21,138 nt of DNA from Phaeoceros laevis (Eukaryota > Anthocerotophyta > Anthocerotopsida > Notothyladales), in NCBI GenBank assembly GCA_049999765.1, contig JBNGIQ010007843.1:1-21138 (forward strand). The letters run 5' to 3'. Position 1 is the first letter of the stretch; each line of letters starts with the position of its first letter. A program made the translations under genes and the position numbers. The notes beneath the pieces are model-generated. The model made no database searches. It saw nothing but the letters and a program-made list of their open reading frames with translations, and was not told the origin of the DNA. This document shows positions 16,598 to 21,138 of this stretch, piece by piece.

Positions 16598-16825
16598 ATG
16601 AGCGAACTTGCTACGGTTTTCCAGAGCTCGCGTCATCACTTGTGCCACCCCACAAAGTGCGAGGTGCTATACATGCTTTCCAATTTCGGAGACCCTGCCA
16701 TAAAGCCACTCCACCTGGTGGGTTTGTCAGTAATAGGAGAGTTGGCAGAGGAAAGGCTGCTTGCAGATTATCCAAATGGCTTGACACACCCACATTCTTT
16801 TCCTGTGAATCACGATGACGGGTAA
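16598..16825 (+). CDS. Hypothetical exon-like open frame, family not recognised
   Basis: 75 codons from the ATG at 16598 (MSELATVFQSS...) containing stretches that look protein-like (KCEVLYMLSNFGD, LVGLSVIGELAEERLL). The frame reads into a donor-like GACGG|GTAAGG at about 16821, so it may be an exon of a larger, possibly broken gene. I recognise no family. A weak continuation may be NAAEICSTIWKAAEVLIKEC (from about 16853) and AVLQKIEATDSNAP (after a TAA near 16921), also unassigned and already interrupted by stops. Confidence 0.25.
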   Translation: MSELATVFQSSRHHLCHPTKCEVLYMLSNFGDPAIKPLHLVGLSVIGELAEERLLADYPNGLTHPHSFPVNHDDG

Positions 16826-16829
16826 GGTG

Positions 16830-17273
16830 TTAGACTATTAGTGTAACCAAGCAATGCAGCCGAAATTTGCTCCACCATCTGGAAAGCAGCTGAAGTGTTA
16901 ATTAAAGAGTGTAAAACGTTATAAGCTGTGCTGCAGAAAATTGAAGCAACTGATTCTAATGCTCCATCAAGGTAGACCTCAAGAACGTCGAGGTAGTGTT
17001 TTTGCCAGCAGTATCTCTTTGAATGATCAAACTGCAAGAAACGTGCCTGCCCACTCGAAGAAAAGTGAACATTGTCATAGCTCAGGCTTAATGAAGTTAC
17101 TTAAGGTGGCATATTGTAGTTGCAAACAAGGCAGAACCCGGTGTGCTTATAATGTCTTATTCCCTCTTCTCCAATACCAGGCCTGCGGCAGTTCGTCAAG
17201 AGTGGGTGGATGTCTAGTTAATGGAGAGAATGGTGTTCAGTAGACTAGTACCTGTCTTATATTCATGTTGATT
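16830..17273. other. Unassigned, possibly decayed coding remnant
   Basis: Contains the interrupted frame mentioned for the preceding open frame (16853-16974, in-frame TAA and TAG). From about 17040 to 17273 nothing is recognised. It ends at the left border of duplication A2. Confidence 0.4.
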
Positions 17274-17639
17274 CTTGTCTCAGCAATATATGCGCGGAGA
17301 GCGTCTGTCATGCAGGTCTGGAGAGAGGCTTCAAACTCTGGCAGCTCAGACTCCTTTGCCCACACAAACGTGCGAGGAATGCCATGGAAGCAGCGTCATG
17401 CTGGACATCTTACTAAAGGGTGAATTTCCCACCTAGACCTACATATGGACTAGCTACACTAGTTGAGCACAAACATAAATTCGTCTTCTGCTGGACACTG
17501 AAATTTCTAAAAACTTAATGATGCTGATCAATGATGATTTGCATTCACGAGTGTGAAATCAATCTTCACCAGAGGGAAATCCCAAATTTGAAGCTGCAGC
17601 TAGTTAAGTCGTGTCTTAGACTAGTTGTGAGTGACTAGT

Positions 17640-18029
17640 TCAAGAGCGAACCAGCTCGATGTCTCCCTTGCCCGTCACCTCATGCAACCAGCCTCCAACC
17701 CGATCGACCCCGTCGATGTTGGCAGTGCAAGAGCTGACTAGTTGATACAAGCTATCTTGGACGGAAGAGCACCTCATGCAAACCAATCCAGTATAGTAGT
17801 TGCAGTAGTCGATGTTGGCGCTGCCCCACTTGCTGAGCGTGGTGCACTTGCTTCTCCAGGGGTTGTCTTGACAGCAGTTTTCAGGCAAATACCCAATGGC
17901 TGTATTCACGTCGTCTTTCGTTGGGCTGTTGGAGCTGGTATCACAGTGCCATTCCCAGGAAGTGTCACTTTGGACTGCCACAGGCATAAGCGCCGTCAGC
18001 ACAAGGATCATGTGCACCAGTGCTGCCAT
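17640..18029 (-). CDS. Small secreted 8-cysteine protein, copy 2
   Basis: 129 residues from the ATG at 18029, paralogue of 11893-12285. The signal peptide is nearly unchanged (cleavage likely near residue 21). All eight cysteines are kept (29, 52, 53, 62, 76, 84, 87, 101), as are the blocks NSPTKDDVN, SKCTTL, WGSANIDYC and LVSSC and the C-terminal GDIELVRS. The loops differ: IGYLPEN replaces IWKLPGN, QDNPWR replaces QSNDVG, and the region between the fifth and seventh cysteines and the acidic stretch near the C terminus are rewritten, with in-frame indels. The frame is intact in both copies, which argues that both are, or recently were, functional. The role is unknown; secretion is inferred from the signal peptide. 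Confidence 0.75.
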   Translation of the reverse strand: MAALVHMILVLTALMPVAVQSDTSWEWHCDTSSNSPTKDDVNTAIGYLPENCCQDNPWRSKCTTLSKWGSANIDYCNYYTGLVCMRCSSVQDSLYQLVSSCTANIDGVDRVGGWLHEVTGKGDIELVRS

Positions 18030-18645
18030 GGATGGTACTCGATCGTAGGTGATCCTTGAGGCTCCCCGGCCGGCCCTGATAAACCGATATTTTAATTCTG
18101 CAATGTGCAAGAGAGTAAGCCGTGCCAGTTGCAGCTGGTAGTCGTAGCTCTAGCCAGCAGCGCCGTCAATTCAAACTCTGATTTTGAGCAAGAGAGCTAA
18201 CAATGCCATCCATGAGCTGCGAATGTAGAAAAGGAAAGGATCACTCACCTGTGGCTCAGTTTGCTGGAAACGTGAAGTGTGAAAAGTGACACAAGGGAAT
18301 GAAGCTTTATGGGAGCGGGAGGGGCTGGCTAACTAGTCTACAGACGCCGAAGTTGCGGCGGATCCGGACATGTGTTCCTGCTGAACAAGGCAACAAACTG
18401 GTCCCGCAAGATTGATAACTCCGCAGCTTAGCTGCAATGAATCGGCAATCTTGTGAGAATATGCCAAGATCCATACCAGACATGCCAAAATTGCGCATGC
18501 GCATGACCTTTTAACATATGTTGGAGACCCTGAAGTTAACTGATCAACAAGTGGCTCCGTCGATAGTACCGCTAGGGTTAGCGTGCTTCACAGGTTTGGG
18601 CCTGTGTAACCAGCAACCAGCAACCAGCAACCAGATGAATGGCCT
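18030..18645. other. 5' flank of secreted 8-Cys copy 2
   Basis: Upstream part of duplication A2, nearly identical to A1 close to the start codon (one 5-bp-class indel and very few substitutions over about 140 bp) and presumably containing the promoter. It ends in a 7-bp AACCAGC microsatellite (18608-18634, about four units). Confidence 0.6.
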
Positions 18646-18689
18646 TTCAGGAAATGTCCAGGGTGTTCAGCAATACTGGAGGCTTGGCA

Positions 18690-18990
18690 ATTCTGTCGTC
18701 AAAGGGTTGTCACCAATTCCACCCTCCAGGAGCTCACCTTGATTAAGATTGGGATGACAGCACGCGGACTCCGCCACCTCTGCGATGCTGTACAGTCAGC
18801 TCAACAATCGGGGCTTCATGAAGCAACATCTTCTCCCAGTGGGGCCATGCATAATGGGGGGCCTCAAGAAGCTGGACATATCTGAGAACGAGATCGGCGA
18901 GGGAGGGGCGGCTCTGCTGGGTGCGTTCCTGCACCAACTTACTATGGGGAGTATTTGCTCTTTTAGAGAATGACAACACCAAAGCTGCAG
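18690..18990 (+). pseudogene. Fragment of an RNI-type leucine-rich-repeat gene
   Basis: One frame reads NSTLQELTLIKIGMTARGLRHLCDAV (from about 18711; two parts: NSTLQELTLIKIG and MTARGLRHLCDAV), and a second frame downstream reads LKKLDISENEIGEGGAALLGAFL (about 18866-18935). Both match the ribonuclease-inhibitor type LRR pattern with its L..L.L..N.IG..GA..L spacing. A frame change between them and the lack of start or stop context mark it as a broken fragment. It abuts ABCB-derived sequence at 18997. Confidence 0.6.
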
Positions 18991-18996
18991 AGAGCG

Positions 18997-19509
18997 CACT
19001 CCTCACATGTCACTTCATTTTTAGTTGTTCCACACTTGTAATCATGGCCGACCAATGCAGTTAGAAGATATTAAATACTGCTTCCAGCTTGGTTGTAGTG
19101 GTACTAAAAGTGCTCGGCTTTCAGTAGGTGCCTCGTTGATTCAAAGTCCGGTGGGAGATACGGTGGAAGTGGTTGTGGGAAACGCAGCAACATCGATTTT
19201 TGCATTATTGGCCAACTGGGTGCTGGCGTTAGTTTTGTTCGCTATCTTGCCTCTATTTGGACTCCAAGGCTTTGAGCAAAAGAAAAGATCTCAAGGATTT
19301 CGGCAGCACACCAAAGGTTATCTCCTGTTTCCCCTGTTTACTTCGAAGGCATAGTGTTGTCCTGCGTTCTTCAGCAGTGTGGCTCCTAGTCGTCTGTGGT
19401 CCTGAGGCAATGGATGGATAACGCCTCAAGTGAAGGAGTTGACGTGTTGATGTTTTCAGGAATGGCACAAAAAGATGGTCATTAGGTGCTGTGTTCTAAT
19501 AAATTTTTG
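18997..19509. repeat. Duplication B, copy B1 (ABCB exon plus intron)
   Basis: Closely similar to 20293-20785 in the same orientation, from CACTCCTCACATG to AATAAATTTTTG. It contains an ABC-transporter transmembrane exon and part of the following intron. Confidence 0.88.
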
Positions 19510-20160
19510 TTTCATTTTGAGCTTGGCAGAAAGAACAAGAAGGGGCCAGTCAAATGGCCTGTGATGCTGTAAGGAATATTCGGACGATGGCTTCCTTCTG
19601 TGCGGAAAACAGAGTGGTGCGAGAGTACCAAGCAATTTGTGAAGGTCCAAAGAGAGTTGGCATCAAAAAAAGTTTCGTAACTGGGGACCAGTATGGGGTT
19701 TGCACAGTTTGCCTGTTCAGCGCGTATCCAATAAGCCTCTGGTACTGGGCAAAGTTGGTGACTGAAGGAACAACGTCAGTCCAGAAAGTTTTCTGAGTAC
19801 GATCAAGATTATCTCCTTTTCAGTGCCTGTCATTTGAGTCATGTTGATAACAAGCTTCGCTAGAGCTGAACCTGACATGACGTTTGAAAAATGGCAGGTT
19901 TTCCTGGCCATTAGTTAAAGTGCAAATACTGTGGCAAACCTCGTCGAGCTTAGCCACTGATATGGGTAAAGTTGTTCAGCAGCTGCTTCCATATTTGGGG
20001 TCCTTGATATGGAATCAAAGATCGACATTGCAATCCGGAGAGCCAAGTCCCTGCCATCAGTAAAAGGAGATGTTGTGCTGGAGACGTCAGCTTCAGATAT
20101 CCATCACGGCCTGATATTACTATTTTCAGAGGTCTATCACTGGCTGTACCGTCAGGAAAG
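19040..20160 (+). pseudogene. ABCB (P-glycoprotein/MDR-like) transporter remnant, TMD2 to NBD2 start
   Basis: Three exon-like parts in the order of a plant ABCB second half. The first, about 19046-19316, reads SARLSVGASLIQS, VGDTVEVVVGNAA and ANWVLALVLFAILPLFGLQG. The second, 19530-19793, reads EGASQMACDAVRNIRTMASF then CAENRVVREYQ, CEGPKRVGIKKS, and WAKLVTEGTTSVQKVF. The third, 19898-20160, starts VFLAIS, later SAAASIFGVLDMESKID and, after a frame change, VSFRYPSRPDITIFRGLSL and VPSGK. The family exports hydrophobic compounds or auxin across the plasma membrane using ATP. Lesions: the donor after VQKVF is lost, there is an in-frame TAA at 19916-19918, one base is missing near 20084, and the sequence departs from the family at 20161, just before the Walker A motif. 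It is non-functional. Confidence 0.82.
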
Positions 20161-20292
20161 GTAAATGATCACTTGCATCTAAAATCAGTTGACAAGCTGC
20201 TTGACAAACGGAAGCGGGAGGGGCTAGCTAACTAGTAGACGTCTTGGCCTCGTCCTATCCGGCCTCGTTCTATCCGAAGTTCACTCCCCGTT
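20161..20292. repeat. Junction with a scrap of duplication A
   Basis: After the ABCB remnant, 20213-20281 repeats the A1 segment 12573-12626 (AGCGGGAGGGGCTAGCTAAC...), with an extra internal copy of GGCCTCGTCCTATCC. It resembles A1 more than A2, in which this part is deleted and altered. It leads directly into duplication B2. Confidence 0.8.
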
Positions 20293-20785
20293 CACTCCTC
20301 ACATGTCAGTTCTTTTTTATTTATTCCACACTTGTAATCACGGCCGACCAATGCAGTCAGAAGATATTAAAAAGTGGTTCCTGCTTGGTTGTAGTGGTAC
20401 TATAAGTGCTCGGCTTTCAGTAGGTGCCTCGTTGATTCAAAGTCTGGTGGGAGATACGGTGGAAGTGATTATTGCATTATTGGCCAACTGGGTGCTGGCG
20501 TTAGTTTTGTTCGCTATCTTGCCTCTATTTGGACTCCAAGGCTTTGACCAAAAGAGACGATCTCAAGGATTTCGGCAGCACACCAAAGGTTATCTCCTGT
20601 TTCCCCTGTTTACTTCGAAGGCATAGTGTTGTCCTGCGTTTTTCAGCTGTGTTGCTCCTAGTCTTCCGGACGTGGTCCTGAGGCTATGGATGGATAACGC
20701 CTTGAAAGAGTTGACGTGTTGATGTTTTCAGGAATGGCACAAAAAGATGGTCATTAGGTGCTGTGTTCTGATTAATAAATTTTTG
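20293..20785. repeat. Duplication B, copy B2 (second copy of ABCB exon)
   Basis: Second copy of 18997-19509. The ABCB exon still reads SARLSVGASLIQSLVGDTVE and ALLANWVLALVLFAILP, but a 24-nt in-frame deletion removes VGNAATS-type residues. The rest of the transporter is absent: the copy ends in PPR-derived sequence at about 20779. Confidence 0.85.
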
Positions 20786-21138
20786 GCATAGCTTCAAAGA
20801 TCGAGCATTTTGTTAGTATGGTATACCTACTGGGCCGTGCTGGCTGCTTCTCGAGGATAAAAGACTTTTTGTCGGTGATGCCAATGCAGCCCACATTGGC
20901 CATGTGGCTGTGTATACTTGGTGCTTGTCGCAAGCATGGCAAGGTGGTGCTGGGAGAGCAAGCTTCTAGTTGCGCAGTCCGCTTACAACCAGAACATTCT
21001 GCTGCATTTGTATTGATGTCAAACATCTAGCTGATGCTTGTCTTTTCGAGTATGCCGAAAGGGTAAGGGATCAGGAAGTTGTAGTGAAGAAGCCAGGCCA
21101 AAGCTGGATCGAACATGAGCAGGTGGTACACACTTTTT
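20779..21138 (+). pseudogene. C-terminal part of a PPR gene, continues beyond the window
   Basis: Starts in mid-motif with IFGIASKIEHFVSMVYLLGRAG, given here as IFGIASKIEHF and MVYLLGRAGCF, then LGACRKHGKVVLGEQ and FVLMSNI. This is the typical end of a PLS-type PPR protein. A TAG at 21028-21030 follows, but a one-base shift resumes with FEYAERVRDQEV and KKPGQSWIEHEQVVHTF, the E/E+ region that usually precedes a DYW domain. The 5' part is missing, replaced by ABCB-derived duplication B2, so it is a fragment with a frameshift. The window ends inside the E+ region. Confidence 0.75.

Larger units (their letters stand above)
17274..18645. repeat. Segmental duplication A, copy A2
   Basis: Counterpart of 11474-12905 in the same orientation. 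Differences include several short indels left of the 8-Cys gene, absence of the GTA microsatellite, and an extra (AACCAGC)n run at 18608-18634. The right border at about 18645 (GAATGGCCT) is followed by an LRR remnant, whereas A1 is followed by the GMC remnant. Confidence 0.9.

Noticed and set aside
19025-19354. Independent small membrane-protein gene with a copy at 20303-20626
   Set aside because: The sequence matches an ABCB transmembrane exon (ARLS..., GLQG) in continuity with downstream ABCB exons; the apparent gene is a pseudogene piece.

Overview
This window looks like nuclear DNA of a land plant outside the seed plants (bryophyte, lycophyte or fern grade). The evidence is two-AP2-domain proteins, PLS-type PPR genes, a HOTHEAD-like GMC oxidoreductase, a single-domain GNA-type lectin, an ABCB transporter remnant, spliceosomal introns of about 80-125 bp, and no bacterial operon structure. 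The short introns would fit a compact-intron lineage such as a lycophyte, but I cannot fix the genus.

Left part (1-8.8 kb): GC-rich genes that look intact. Two paralogous, strongly diverged two-AP2-domain proteins converge on each other (1183-2524 plus; 3659-5374 minus). About 1.1 kb of minisatellite-bearing spacer separates them. The first has a GC-AG intron. The second ends in a 36-bp-unit coding repeat interrupted by a 10-N assembly gap. Next comes a long minus-strand gene (5697 to about 8513) for a low-complexity, acidic/serine-rich protein with one hydrophobic segment at its extreme C terminus. I do not recognise its family.

Middle (9.1-15.8 kb): a decayed minus-strand PPR gene lies head-to-head with a plus-strand PPR gene cut short by a one-base insertion. 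Then come the first copy (A1) of a 1.4-kb duplication carrying a small secreted 8-cysteine protein gene on the minus strand, a degenerate HOTHEAD-like GMC oxidoreductase, and an intact two-exon secreted mannose-binding-type lectin with a clear CCAAT/TATA promoter. The lectin's last exon and 3' UTR are duplicated in tandem.

Right part (15.8-21.1 kb): a graveyard of rearranged pieces. It holds a foldback-like inverted-repeat element with 21-bp tandem repeats, an unassigned exon-like stretch, the second copy (A2) of the 1.4-kb duplication with its own secreted 8-Cys gene, an LRR fragment, an ABCB transporter pseudogene (TMD2 to just before the Walker A motif), a scrap of duplication A, a second copy of the ABCB exon, and the C-terminal end of a PPR gene running off the window.

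Best candidate for something new: the duplicated secreted 8-Cys genes. Their signal peptides and non-coding flanks are almost identical, while the loops between conserved cysteines are rewritten. Near the intact lectin this suggests a rapidly evolving secreted, possibly defence-related, locus. That role is inference. No rRNA, tRNA, CRISPR array or origin was seen.
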